NCBI RefSeq assembly: GCF_000615975.1
Contig: NZ_BAMP01000038.1
Span: 1 to 37,336 of the forward strand
Direction: 5' to 3'
DNA from: Nitratireductor aquibiodomus NL21 = JCM 21793
Lineage (GTDB): Bacteria > Pseudomonadota > Alphaproteobacteria > Rhizobiales > Rhizobiaceae
Length of the DNA stretch: 37,336 nucleotides
Within the stretch, counting starts at the first letter, position 1. The number at the start of each line of letters is the position of its first letter. The notes beneath the pieces were generated by a model, which was not told where the DNA came from, did no database searches, and saw only the letters and a program-made list of their open reading frames with translations. The translations under genes were made by a program, and so were the position numbers. Below are positions 7,675-16,419 of this stretch, piece by piece.

Positions 7675-8930
7675 CCGACGCCATCCTGCCGCCGCCGAAG
7701 AAAGACCCGCAAAAGCGCACCCGCACACAGACGCTTCCCTCGGGCCTCAGAAGCCGCGCGGCGCTGGGGCTCACGGCGGCTGCCGCCGAGGGGCGCTTCA
7801 TGCTGCAGGTCTGCGGCGAATGCGGCGCGCTGCAATATCCGCCGCGCGACGCCTGCTCCACCTGCCTGTCGACCGAGCTCCCATGGCGCGACATCGACCC
7901 GGCGGGCAAACTCATCGCTGAAACCACGGTGCGCACCAGCACCAACACCTATTTCCGCGAACGCACCCCCTGGCGTGTCGGCACCGTCCGGCTCGACGCC
8001 GGCCCCTCCGTCATGTGCCACGTCCATGGCGACGCGCCGCGCGGCGGCAGGGTGCGCATCATCAACCGGCTCGACAAGTCGGGCCAGGGCGTTCTCTACG
8101 CCCTGCCTCCCGAAGGGACGCCCAACATGGAAGACGATCCGCAGCTGCGCGAAATCACCGCCGATCCCAAATTCCGCCGCGTGCTCATCACCGATGCACG
8201 CAGCGAAAACGCCGTGGCGCTGGCCGAGGCCTTCGCCAAGGCCGGCGCGTCGATCATCTTCATCGGAGAGCCGGAAGGCTGGCGGCCCTACCCGCACCGC
8301 GCAGCACTCGACGCGATCCCCAATGTCCAGATCGTGCCGCTCGACGTCACCGACACCGCGTCGGTCGCCGAGCTTGCCGGCGAGATCGGCGGCAAGACGG
8401 ACATTCTCGTCAACAATGCCCGCTTCGTGCGCCCCGGCGGCATCATGGACCGTGGAGACACCGTGTTCGCCCGCGACGAAATGGAGGTGAACTATCTCGG
8501 CCTGATACGGCTTGCGCAGTCCTTCGGCCCGGCCATGCGCGGGCGCGGCGCAGACGGCGACAACAGCGCCGCCGCCTGGGTCAACATCCTGTCGGTCTAC
8601 GCATACTCCAACATGCCGGCCTTTGGCGCGTTCTCCGCATCCAGCGCCGCCGCCTACTCGCTGTCGCAGTGCCTGCGCGCGGAGATGCGCCCCGGCGGCG
8701 TGCGCGTGATGAACGTCTATACCGGCCCGACCGATGACGCCTGGCACCAGCCCCTGCCGCCGCCCAAGGTCGCGCCCGCAGCACTTGCCCGATCCATCGT
8801 CTCCAGCCTCAAAGACGGGCTGGAAGATGTGTTCGTCGGCGATGTGGCGAAAGACCTGATCGAGCGCTGGCGCGCCGGCGCAAAAGTGCTGGAGCGCGAG
8901 ATGAGCGAAACAGACGGAGGCGGCGCATGA
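7671..8930 (+). CDS. Fusion of DUF35 (Zn-ribbon/OB-fold) with a degenerate short-chain dehydrogenase
   Basis: 419 residues in two parts. Residues about 35-145 form a DUF35 domain: zinc ribbon C48-x2-C51 and C62-x2-C65, then an OB-fold-like beta region. Residues about 165-400 follow the SDR pattern: VLITDARSENA at the start, VNNA at 247-250, ILSVY with Ser308, then an active-site helix and NVYTGPTDD. The SDR half lacks key residues: the Gly-rich T-G-x3-G-x-G is TDARSENA, the catalytic Tyr is Phe321 and the Lys is Ser325 (FSASS). Dehydrogenase activity is not expected. DUF35 proteins are known partners of thiolase-fold enzymes, so this is probably a structural or substrate-binding subunit for the preceding protein, with the SDR half as scaffold or CoA/nucleotide-binding module. 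The start overlaps the preceding stop by four bases. Confidence 0.85.
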   Translation: MTDAILPPPKKDPQKRTRTQTLPSGLRSRAALGLTAAAAEGRFMLQVCGECGALQYPPRDACSTCLSTELPWRDIDPAGKLIAETTVRTSTNTYFRERTPWRVGTVRLDAGPSVMCHVHGDAPRGGRVRIINRLDKSGQGVLYALPPEGTPNMEDDPQLREITADPKFRRVLITDARSENAVALAEAFAKAGASIIFIGEPEGWRPYPHRAALDAIPNVQIVPLDVTDTASVAELAGEIGGKTDILVNNARFVRPGGIMDRGDTVFARDEMEVNYLGLIRLAQSFGPAMRGRGADGDNSAAAWVNILSVYAYSNMPAFGAFSASSAAAYSLSQCLRAEMRPGGVRVMNVYTGPTDDAWHQPLPPPKVAPAALARSIVSSLKDGLEDVFVGDVAKDLIERWRAGAKVLEREMSETDGGGA

Positions 8931-9730
8931 CCATTCAGGCAACTGACCCATCCGCCCTTCTGGGCAATCTGGCGGAGGCGCTCGCCACCGGCGCCATCGA
9001 AGTGGTGGACCTCACCCACACGCTCGATCAGGATTTTCCGGTCATCGTGCTGCCACCGGAATTCGGCCAGTGCGCCCGCTTCCGCATGGAAGAAGTGTCC
9101 GCCTATGACCATCGCGGCCCGGCGTGGAAATGGCACAACTTCACCTGCAGCGAGCACACCGGCACCCATTTCGATGCGCCCTCGCACTGGATTTCTGGCC
9201 GCGACGTGCCCAATGGCAGCGTCGACGAGATTCCCGCCGAGCGCTTCATCGGCCCGGTCTGCGTGATCGACTGCTCTGACGGCGCTGCCGCCGACGAGGA
9301 TTTCGAGCTGACGCCGGAGATCATCGAGGCGTGGGAGGCCGAGCACGGCCGCATTCCCGCCGAGAGCTGGGTTCTGATGCGCACCGACTGGTCGAAGCGC
9401 CGGGGCGCGGCCTATCTCAACATGCGTGAGGATGGCGCGCATTCGCCCGGCCCCACGCCGGCAGCGATCCGGCTTCTGGTGGACGAACGCGGCATTCGCG
9501 GTTTCGGCACCGAGACCGTCGGCACCGACGCCGGTCAGGGATCGCATTACACGCCGCCCTACCCGGCCCATTTCTATCTTCACGGCGCAGGGCGCTACGG
9601 CCTGCAATGCCTCAACAATCTCGACCGGCTTCCGCCCACAGGCGCCATGCTGATCGCGACCCCGCTCAAGATCAAGAACGGCACCGGCAGCCCGCTGCGC
9701 GTGGTGGCGCTTGTGCCCGGCAGGACCTGA
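8927..9730 (+). CDS. Cyclase-family metal-dependent hydrolase
   Basis: 267 residues with the cyclase/kynurenine-formamidase (KynB-like) signature: VVDLTHTLDQDFPV near the start and the metal motif H77-T-G-T-H81-F-D83-A-P-S-H-W. Family members bind divalent zinc or manganese through these residues and hydrolyse amides, lactams or other carbonyl compounds (arylformamidase, isatin hydrolase). The second half holds FGTETVGTDAG and a YPAHFYLHGAG motif, also typical. It overlaps the previous stop by four bases and the next gene starts five bases after it, so it is a core part of the operon. In this setting it may open a ring or hydrolyse the product left after carbon-carbon cleavage; this is inference. 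Confidence 0.85.
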   Translation: MTIQATDPSALLGNLAEALATGAIEVVDLTHTLDQDFPVIVLPPEFGQCARFRMEEVSAYDHRGPAWKWHNFTCSEHTGTHFDAPSHWISGRDVPNGSVDEIPAERFIGPVCVIDCSDGAAADEDFELTPEIIEAWEAEHGRIPAESWVLMRTDWSKRRGAAYLNMREDGAHSPGPTPAAIRLLVDERGIRGFGTETVGTDAGQGSHYTPPYPAHFYLHGAGRYGLQCLNNLDRLPPTGAMLIATPLKIKNGTGSPLRVVALVPGRT

Positions 9731-9734
9731 CACG

Positions 9735-10460
9735 ATGGATAAAGAGCTGACAGCCGTCATCACCGGCGGCAACAAGGGCATCGGCGCGGATCTCGCCCGG
9801 ACCATGCTGGATGCGGGCTACCGTGTCGTCTCGGTCGCACGCCGCGCGCCGGAGTTCTCGCATGAACGGCTGAGCTCGGTCGAAGCCGACCTGCTGGACG
9901 ACGCAGCCGTCAGCGCGGCCGCAGCCGAGATCGCCGGCAGGCACGACGTCACCCATTTCGTGCAGAATGCAGGCCTCATCTGGCCGAACCTCATCGAGGA
10001 CGCCAGCGCCGAGGACATCACCGGCCTCGCCCAGCTTCACCTGGCTCCGCCCTCACGCTTTTGAAAGCCTTCCTGCCTTCCATGAAGGAACGCCGCTTCG
10101 GCCGCGTTCTCTTCAATGGCTCGCGCGCAGCACTGGGCGCACAGACCCGCACCGCCTATAGCGCATCCAAGGCCGGCATGGTGGGCATGGCGCGCACCTG
10201 GGCGCTGGAACTCGCCCCCCACGGCATCACCGTCAATGTGGTTGCGCCGGGGCCGATCCAGACCGACAATTTCTGGGGCATCATCCGAAGGCAGCGAGCG
10301 GGAAGCAGAGCTTGCCAAACGCATTCCCGTTGGCCGGCTGGGCGCGGTGGAAGACGTCACCAACGCCTTCATGTTCTTCGCCGATCCGAAGGCGAGCTTC
10401 GTCACCGGGCAGACGCTTTATGTCTGCGGTGGTGCAAGCGTGGGCAGCATGCAGCTTTGA
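9735..10460 (+). CDS. Short-chain dehydrogenase/reductase (two frame breaks)
   Basis: About 241 residues when repaired. Classical SDR features are intact: TGGNKGIG cofactor motif near the N-terminus, VQNAG, NGSRAALG with the catalytic serine region, Y-S-A-S-K active site and PGPIQTD. This is a true NAD(P)H enzyme, unlike the SDR half of the neighbouring fusion. The first break lies at 10047-10048, where one C appears missing (HLA then ALTLLKAFLPSM). The second lies at 10275-10286, between FWGII and EGSEREAELAKRIPVGRLG, and fits one extra base or two missing ones. The N-terminal frame stops at 10064 and the middle frame at 10489. ATG 9735 follows AGGAC. It may oxidise a diol or hydroxyacyl intermediate. 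The gene ends 12 bases from the convergent LysR gene, with no visible terminator between. Confidence 0.82.
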
Positions 10461-10472
10461 CAGCGGCCCACA

Positions 10473-11346
10473 TCAGTCAGCGGCGGTAACGATGGAGCGC
10501 GCCGCCTGAAGCAGCGGGTCGTCGTCCCTCTCCCTGAGGCTGGCAAAGACGAGCCGTGCGGCAGCGTGCGCCTTGCAGATGAGGTCCACCTCGCCATCTG
10601 CCTCCGCCGAGCGCGCAGCTTCTGCGTGCAGCAGACCGACGCCAACCCCGCCCGCGATCAATGTGCGCGTGACCTGCTCCCGGTCCACACTGATGATGCG
10701 GGTGGGCCGAAAATTATGCCTGCGAAAGAGCGCCTCGGCCGCCTCCCCGCAACACGTGTCAGGGGCCGGGCAAATCCACGGCATCTCCGCCAGTTTCTGC
10801 CAGTCGGGTTTGTCTTTCGCGTCCACGGTCCCGGGCGGAACCGCGAGATAGATGGCAAAGCGCAGGACGTCGACCACATTCAGATCGTCGCCGGGTTCGC
10901 CTGTCTCATTGTAAAAGCCGGCATCCAGACCGCCGTTGCGAATGCCCTCGGCAATGGAGCGCGATGTTCCATGCCGCAGCTCGACATCCACCTGCGGATA
11001 GCGCTCGGCAAAGCCCGTCATCAGCCGCCCGAGCGCCTCAGGCCCGGAGTTGCAACCCATGCCAAGCCGCAGCGCCCGGTGAGGCTGCCCTTGAGACGGG
11101 TTGCCTCCTCAAGCAGTTCACGGTGGGCACCCAGCGTCTGTTCGGCCCTCGCAAGCAGCGTTCGCCGTCCCCTGTCAGGATCATGCCGCGCGGTGTGCGC
11201 TCGAAGAGGGAAAGCCCAAGCGTCTCCTCCATCGCCTTGATGTGTGCGCTGACGGCAGGCTGGCTGAGATGGATGCGCTCGGAGGCCCGCGTAATGCTCC
11301 CCTCGCGAGCAACGGCAACGAAGGTTCTCAGTTGCTGAATATCCAT
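10473..11346 (-). CDS. LysR-family transcriptional regulator (two frame breaks)
   Basis: About 291 residues after repair. The N-terminal winged helix-turn-helix is unmistakable: MDIQQLRTFVAVAREGSI, then ITRASERIHLSQPAVSAHI and LFERTPRGMILT. The effector-binding domain runs from LGMGCNSGPEALGRL to IVTAAD. Two breaks are close together: near 11158 (GERLLARAEQTLG is restored by one base in a CC run on the minus strand) and at 11075-11077 (TGALRLGMG is restored by one G). LysR regulators activate or repress nearby genes in response to a small effector. This one is convergent with the oxygenase operon and lies 33 bases downstream of the transporter gene on the same strand, so it might control either. 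If the breaks are real it is a dead regulator. Confidence 0.82.
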
Positions 11347-11379
11347 TCCCGCCTCATCGCTCGGTAGCCAGACGCATGT

Positions 11380-12828
11380 CTACACCATGCCAAGAGCATA
11401 CCACCACAGGAGATCGAGCGGCATGAGCACGAGCGCACCGATGGCGAACATCACAAGGCAGAGCCGGACCACCGCACCTGTCGGCAGATCGCCCAGTTGC
11501 ATTGCCGTTATCAGCGGCGGTGCCTGATAGGGCAGAAACACGTTGGAGAAGGCCAGAACCTGCGTCATCAGCACCGTGGTGAGCGGCAGCCCCGTCAGCG
11601 CCGCAAGGTTCTCCGCCACCGGCGTCATGATCGCGGGCACGCCGGCAGGTTCGTGATCATCGCCACCAGCGTCGAAATGCCCGTCAGCATGGCGACGTTC
11701 CAGAAAGGCCGGTCTGCCTGAAATCCGGCAAGACCGCTCAGATTTTCCACCACCACTTCGCCCAGCCCGGTCGACGAAAGCACCGTGCCAAGTCCGAGAA
11801 TGCCGGCAACGAAAAAGAGCGAGGCGTAGTTCACTTCCTCATTGATGCATTTTTTCGAGGTGAGCCCGGACCCGGGCCAGAGGCAATAGAGACCGGCGGC
11901 AAGCGCGATCCAGCCCGGCGAGATATGGTGGAGTGTATCGGTCAGCCACAGGGCAAGGCACAGCCCCAGCACCATTGTCAGCCGCCTTTCCGCCGGGGAC
12001 ATCCCCGGCAGGTCTGCCGACACCACCGGCTGGCGCTGCGGATCGCCATCGGGAAACATCTTCAGGATCAGCACAACGAGCACGCCCGCCTTCAGAAGGC
12101 CCAGAACCGGGAAATGAATGGTCAGATAGGACCAGTAGGAAATGCGCGCGCCATAGAGCGTCTCGGCCATACCGGCCAGGATCATGTTGGGTGCGTTCGC
12201 CGGCAGGATGGTGAAGGCCGGCAGGCAGGTTCCGAAGCTGCGGCCAGAATCATGCCGGTCCGCCCGCTGGAGCTCTTGCCATATCCCATGTGATCGGCGA
12301 GCGCGATGACGATCGGCAGAAGCAGCACGATGCGCCCGATGGAAGACGGCATGACGAAGGCCAGCGCCAGGCTGAAGCCGGTCACGCCCGCAATGACGGT
12401 AAAATAGCGCGTGCCGAGCATGCCGGCGAGCACTGCCGCCATGCGTTTGCCAAGGCCGGTGTACCGGATCGACACCCCCAGAATGATGCCCCCGAAGAGT
12501 AGCCAGAAGGTCGATGAATAGAAGCCGGAAAACACCGCCTGTGCCGGGGCGATACCGGAAAGCATGGCGATGAGAAAGAACATCAGCGCCGTCCAGTATT
12601 CGGGGACCGCGGCTGTCGCCCACATGCCGATGCAGAAGACGGCAAGCGCCGCCGCAAGCGCCATCGGAACCGGCAGCGAGAGCCCGGTGACAAACCCGAC
12701 GGCACAGGCGGCAACCACGATGGCTATTGATTTTATAGAGTTTCCCGCCGGGGCCCCTTGGCCGCGCCGCTTGTTCGCGCATCTTTGGGGGCCTGCGCGG
12801 CGGCAGGCAAAAGCGTTTGGTCGGACAT
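11380..12828 (-). CDS. DASS/SLC13-type anion:sodium symporter (two or three frame breaks)
   Basis: Joined, the frames give a membrane protein of about 483 residues with about a dozen hydrophobic segments. Features of the divalent-anion:sodium symporter family are FVMPSSIGRIVLLLPIVIA, ILPANAPNMILAG and, near the end, AMITNLPG followed by PAIMTPVAENLA. The family imports di- and tricarboxylates or sulfate. Breaks lie at about 12240 (MILAASFGTCLPAF restored by one base), at 11642-11643 (NLPGVPAIMTP restored by one base) and possibly at 12754-12757, in a GGGG run within the variable N-terminus. The start at 12828 (MSDQTLLPAAAQ) is favoured by GGAGG upstream; the longer frame from 12898 looks non-coding. 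It may form an operon with the LysR gene downstream. Substrate unknown. Confidence 0.78.
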
Positions 12829-12947
12829 GGAAAGAGAATGCCTCCAGGAAACGGTGTCGTGCCGGCGACATTGCTCTTTTCACCCTTCTGCGATCCAATC
12901 GTTTGTTGAAAAGCCAGCCCTCAGGAAAACCGAGGGCAGCGCCTGCC

Positions 12948-14032
12948 CTATCCGGCGAGCTCCCGCATCAGCATCTCGACAGGCCCACGCCTGAAGGCGC
13001 GCGACCACAGCCACGCAAACAGCACCGCGACGAAACAGAAGATCAGCGACGCATGAACGACACACCCAGTGTCTGCCCACCCAGCATGCCGAGCGCCTCG
13101 ATCACCCCCATGCCAACCATGATGTGGGCAATGTAGAGCGTGAGCGTCTGCCGTCCGGCGGGCACAACCACCCGCATGAACGGCGCCATGGCAGCCAGCT
13201 CCGCAAGCCACAGGCAGACACCCACCACGAATGACGCCATCCCCATGCCAGCCAGCATATAGAGCGGCATGGGCGGCACCGGCCCCGTCGTCGCCAGATA
13301 GGCAAGCTCGGGATCGAGCGACGCCAGAAGCGGGCGCAGTTGCGCGCCAAGCACCTCGGCCAGCAGATACGCCGCCACGCCACCAAACATCAGGGCGTTG
13401 CGCAAACGCCTTTCGTCGAGCCTCAGCCGGCTGAGGATGACGCCGAAGAGCAGAAAGCCCAGCCAGGGAACAACCGGGTGCCACCCATTGAAAAAAAGGT
13501 TCCGCACAAAGCCCGCCGGTGTCCAGAAATCGGCATAGCTGTAGTCCACCCAGTTGCGGCCCGTGTCGTAGTCGAAAATGAAGTTCATGCCGACAAAGGC
13601 AATGTTGAGCGCCACGATCATGGCGATCAGCGTTGGCGTCGGCCACGAGAGAAGAAGCGCGCCAAATAGGAAATAGAACGCGTAGTAGTGCAGGATGTCG
13701 GCATCGAAAACGAGCGTGTTGGCGAGGCCCAGCACCAGAAGGAACACCGCGCGCCTGATCGTGACCGGCACGGTGCTTTCCACCCCGCGCCCGGCCGCAA
13801 GGCCAAGGCCAATACCGGCGAGCACCACAAATGTGGCCGCAGCACGCCCCTCAAGCGCCAGCGTGAACCAGGCAAGGGGTCCCTCGCCCCCTTCCGCCCC
13901 CATCCCTTCCGCCCCCATGACGATCGTAAAGTTGACGATCACCATGCCGACGAAAGCGAAGAAGCGTGCGAGGTCCAGACCTTCCAGCCTCCCGGTTCGC
14001 GCCGGTCGTTCGACCTGATCAGAAACGGTCAT
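12948..14032 (-). CDS. DUF418-like multi-pass membrane protein (frame break near 13056)
   Basis: About 361 residues with roughly nine or ten hydrophobic segments. The start MTVSDQVERPARTGRLEGLD followed by LARFFAFVGMVIVNF and the C-terminal half (FVVGVCLWLAELAAMAPFMRVV, then GRQTLTLYIAHIM) resemble the DUF418/YeiB family of membrane proteins, whose function is not established. The start at 14032 has GGAGG six bases upstream. The frame stops early after LGVSFMRR, but one added base in an A run at 13056-13057 continues it as HASLIFCFVAVLFAWLWSRA and ends at 12948. The gene is divergent from a TetR regulator, with a perfect TetR-type inverted repeat between them, so it is the likely regulated target. 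Confidence 0.75.
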
Positions 14033-14202
14033 GCTGCGCCTCCACCATCGCATCACGCGCTGCCGCGCCGCAGGGTTCACCACCGGCGAGGCATCTGCCT
14101 GCATCGACCATGAACCTGGCACCTTTCTGCGAGAGCCGCTCTCCTGATTTTCTGTGTTTATCGCGCCGCATCCCTTGCTCCATCTCGATACATCAGCCAT
14201 AT

Positions 14203-14224
14203 TATGAACGATCGTTCGTTCATA
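14203..14224. promoter_or_regulatory. TetR-type operator, perfect 9-bp inverted repeat
   Basis: TATGAACGA (14203-14211) and TCGTTCATA (14216-14224) are perfect inverted arms with a four-base spacer. The GAACGA/TCGTTC core is typical of AcrR/TetR-family operators. It sits 27 bases before the TetR start and about 170 bases before the divergent DUF418 gene, so it is probably the autoregulatory site of this regulator. Confidence 0.75.
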
Positions 14225-14250
14225 TATCTGTCAATTGTGAAACCTGCAAG

Positions 14251-14850
14251 ATGATCGGAAAGAAAACGGCGCCCTCGCCCCCCCACCCGCGCAAGCAGCT
14301 CATCATCGAGACTGCGGTCACCTGCTTTCTGGAAGCCGGCTATCATCAGACGGGCGTGCGCGACATCGCCCACCGGGCGGGCATCAGCCTCGGCAATCTC
14401 TACAATCACTTCTCCGGCAAGGAGGCCGTCCTGGCCGAGATCGCACGGATCGAGGCACAGGAACTGGAAGCCTTCCGCACATTGCTCGCCGCAGGCCCGG
14501 ACCCGAAGGCAACGCTGAAGCGCTTTGTTGAAGACTATGCGGAATACGCAGCCCGCCCGGAGAATGCGGTTCTGGGGCTCGAGATCCTGTCCGAAGCCAT
14601 CCGCGCGCCGCAGATCGCCTCATTGTTCTCTGGCAACCGCGCCGGACTTGTGACCGGTCTTGCAAAGCTGCTCGAAGAGGGCACGCGCGCTGGCCACTTC
14701 CGCGCGTTCGAAGACCCTCGCGAAACGGCAGGCCTCATACTCGACGCCATCGAGGGGCGCGCGCTAAGGGTATTGCTGAAGGACGCAAAAGGCTCCGCAA
14801 AGACCACGCTGTGGCGCTTCATCGACGCGGCGACACAGGTTAAGCCGTGA
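14251..14850 (+). CDS. TetR/AcrR-family transcriptional regulator
   Basis: 199 residues. The N-terminal DNA-binding domain is clear: KQLIIETAVTCFLEAGYH, TGVRDIAHRAGISLGNLYNHF and SGKEAVLAEI, with the helix-turn-helix at about residues 33-55. The C-terminal half is all-helical and would bind an unidentified ligand and form dimers. A longer frame opens upstream, but the ATG at 14251 places the first helix at the usual distance and lies just after the operator. Regulators of this type normally repress their own gene and a neighbour. The candidates are the divergent DUF418 membrane protein and the serine hydrolase that overlaps the stop codon of this gene. Confidence 0.92.
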   Translation: MIGKKTAPSPPHPRKQLIIETAVTCFLEAGYHQTGVRDIAHRAGISLGNLYNHFSGKEAVLAEIARIEAQELEAFRTLLAAGPDPKATLKRFVEDYAEYAARPENAVLGLEILSEAIRAPQIASLFSGNRAGLVTGLAKLLEEGTRAGHFRAFEDPRETAGLILDAIEGRALRVLLKDAKGSAKTTLWRFIDAATQVKP

Positions 14851-16058
14851 AGCTTGCCCTGATATGTGGCGCAATATCGGTCCTCATTGCCGTCTGCGCC
14901 TTCGTCGCGTTGGAATATGTGACCCTGAAGCTGCCGAAGCTTGTCATATCGCCCAATGCGCCGCTCGCAGAAAGGACGCGTGCCCTGGAAGACTGGTTCG
15001 ACGCGCTCGAGCGCGCCAGAAAATTCAACGGCACGGTCCTGATCGCCCGGGAAGGCAGCACGGTTTTCGAGCGCCATGTCGGCTTTGCCGACGCCGCGAC
15101 AGGGCGCGCCATCACCAGCAGGACATCCTTCAACCTGGCCTCGGTCTCAAAACACATCACCGCTTTCACGGTCCTGCTGCTTGCGCATGAGGGCAAATTC
15201 TCGCTGCACGACCCTCTTGTACGGCACATTCCCGAACTGGGCCGCTATGACGGTGTGACACTCGATCATCTGCTTTCTCATACGTCCGGCATTCCTGACT
15301 ATGCGCGAAGCCGTAAACTGGCGAAGAGACTGGAGCAGGACGGGGATATCCTGACGCCCGCAAAGCTGATCGGCTGGCTTGCCGCGACGGATGAAGGCCC
15401 CATGTTTACGCCGGGCGAAAAGGAAAACTACTCGAACAGCAATTATGCGCTTCTGGCCGAGATCGTTGCACGCGTTTCGGGGCAGTCATTCGCCGACTTC
15501 CTGCAATCACGCCTGTTCACCCCTCTGGGAATGCACCGCACGGCAGTCGTCAACGGCATCGAAAACACCAATCTGCTGGAAGACAGGGCCATCGGCTTTC
15601 GCAAGCGCTTCCTCTATTTCGGTTCCGACGTTCCCGATGATCTCAACCGTTTTGACGGTGTGGCCGGGGACGGAAACATATATGCGAGCGCCCGCGACCT
15701 CATCATCTGGGATCAGGCCCTGCGCCAGGGCACACTGATGCCCGCAGAAGCCTACGAGCCCGCCTATGCGCCCGGGCGCCTGGCGAATGGTGAGATCATT
15801 CAGGAAATCGTATTGGGCAAAACCCTCCAGCCCGGACTGGGCTGGAATGTACAGGATTTCCCCATCGTCACGTCTTACGGTCTATGGCAGGGGTTTTCGA
15901 ATTTCTACTGGCGCGATCTGGAGAACGACACGACGCTCGTCGTCCTCAGCAATGCCGGCATCTTTCTACGCACGGTGATGATCGGTGAAAAACTCGTCGA
16001 GTTTGCGCAGACGCTGGGCGACGGCCAGCAGCAGAGCTCAATGCCCGCGCAGCCGTGA
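14847..16058 (+). CDS. Class C beta-lactamase-like serine hydrolase
   Basis: 403 residues starting with GTG at 14847, which overlaps the TetR stop (GTGA). An N-terminal hydrophobic segment (residues 3-25) looks like a membrane anchor or uncleaved signal. The penicillin-binding fold motifs are present: S-V-S-K in FNLASVSKHITAF (nucleophile Ser and Lys), LLSHTSGIPDY, and Y-S-N in ENYSNSNYALLAEIVARVSG. Members of this large family include esterases, D-aminopeptidases and carboxypeptidases as well as AmpC, so true beta-lactamase activity should not be assumed. Overlap with the TetR gene suggests one transcript and shared repression. A weak 14-bp palindrome (GGTGCGGCCGCACC, 16068-16081) follows the stop. 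Confidence 0.85.
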   Translation: MKLALICGAISVLIAVCAFVALEYVTLKLPKLVISPNAPLAERTRALEDWFDALERARKFNGTVLIAREGSTVFERHVGFADAATGRAITSRTSFNLASVSKHITAFTVLLLAHEGKFSLHDPLVRHIPELGRYDGVTLDHLLSHTSGIPDYARSRKLAKRLEQDGDILTPAKLIGWLAATDEGPMFTPGEKENYSNSNYALLAEIVARVSGQSFADFLQSRLFTPLGMHRTAVVNGIENTNLLEDRAIGFRKRFLYFGSDVPDDLNRFDGVAGDGNIYASARDLIIWDQALRQGTLMPAEAYEPAYAPGRLANGEIIQEIVLGKTLQPGLGWNVQDFPIVTSYGLWQGFSNFYWRDLENDTTLVVLSNAGIFLRTVMIGEKLVEFAQTLGDGQQQSSMPAQP

Positions 16059-16190
16059 GGGAAACGCGGTGCGGCCGCACCTGAACCCGGCTCCACCGCT
16101 TCGATCAGATCACGAAGTACACACCTGCCCCGCAACAATAATCAGACTAGAGGAATATCGAAGCTGACGATCCATACGATCATGAACCAA

Positions 16191-16419
16191 TGGAGCGTTC
16201 GGGAGAAAATTCGAACTCGGAACCCAGCGGGCGACTGCCCGCCGGCCGGACAGGCCGCCCCGCGGAGCGTCGAGCGAAGCGAGACTGACGTGAGCGACAT
16301 AGTGGCGGAGAGGATGGGAGAGATTTCGAACCTGACGCCGCAGGCCGCGACCGCGGCCCGGGCTTTCGCCCGCCCCATCGGAGCCGTGAGCGAAGTGAAC
16401 TGGCGTGAGATCAAGAAAA
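16191..16419 (-). repeat. Two degenerate tandem copies of the tRNA-Ser 3' end plus spacer
   Basis: On the minus strand, the tRNA gene is followed by two units of 117 (16303-16419) and 112 bases (16191-16302). Each ends with a decayed copy of the tRNA 3' end: a TTCGAA T-loop, a CTCTCC-like acceptor strand and CCA. The first copy ends CCTCTCCGCCA like the real gene; the second ends GAACGCTCCA. The spacers also match each other (TTCGCTCACGGCTCC against TTCGCTCGACGCTCC, and both have GGGGCGG). The rest of the gap from 16059 to 16190 shows nothing recognisable. Confidence 0.7.

Noticed and set aside
12829..12898. A longer start of the DASS transporter at 12898
   Set aside because: The extra N-terminus is Arg-rich and non-hydrophobic, with no ribosome site; ATG 12828 has GGAGG upstream.
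16191..16419. Phage or integrative-element attachment site at the tRNA-Ser
   Set aside because: No integrase or foreign gene block lies nearby, and the copies are tandem and decayed rather than flanking an insert.
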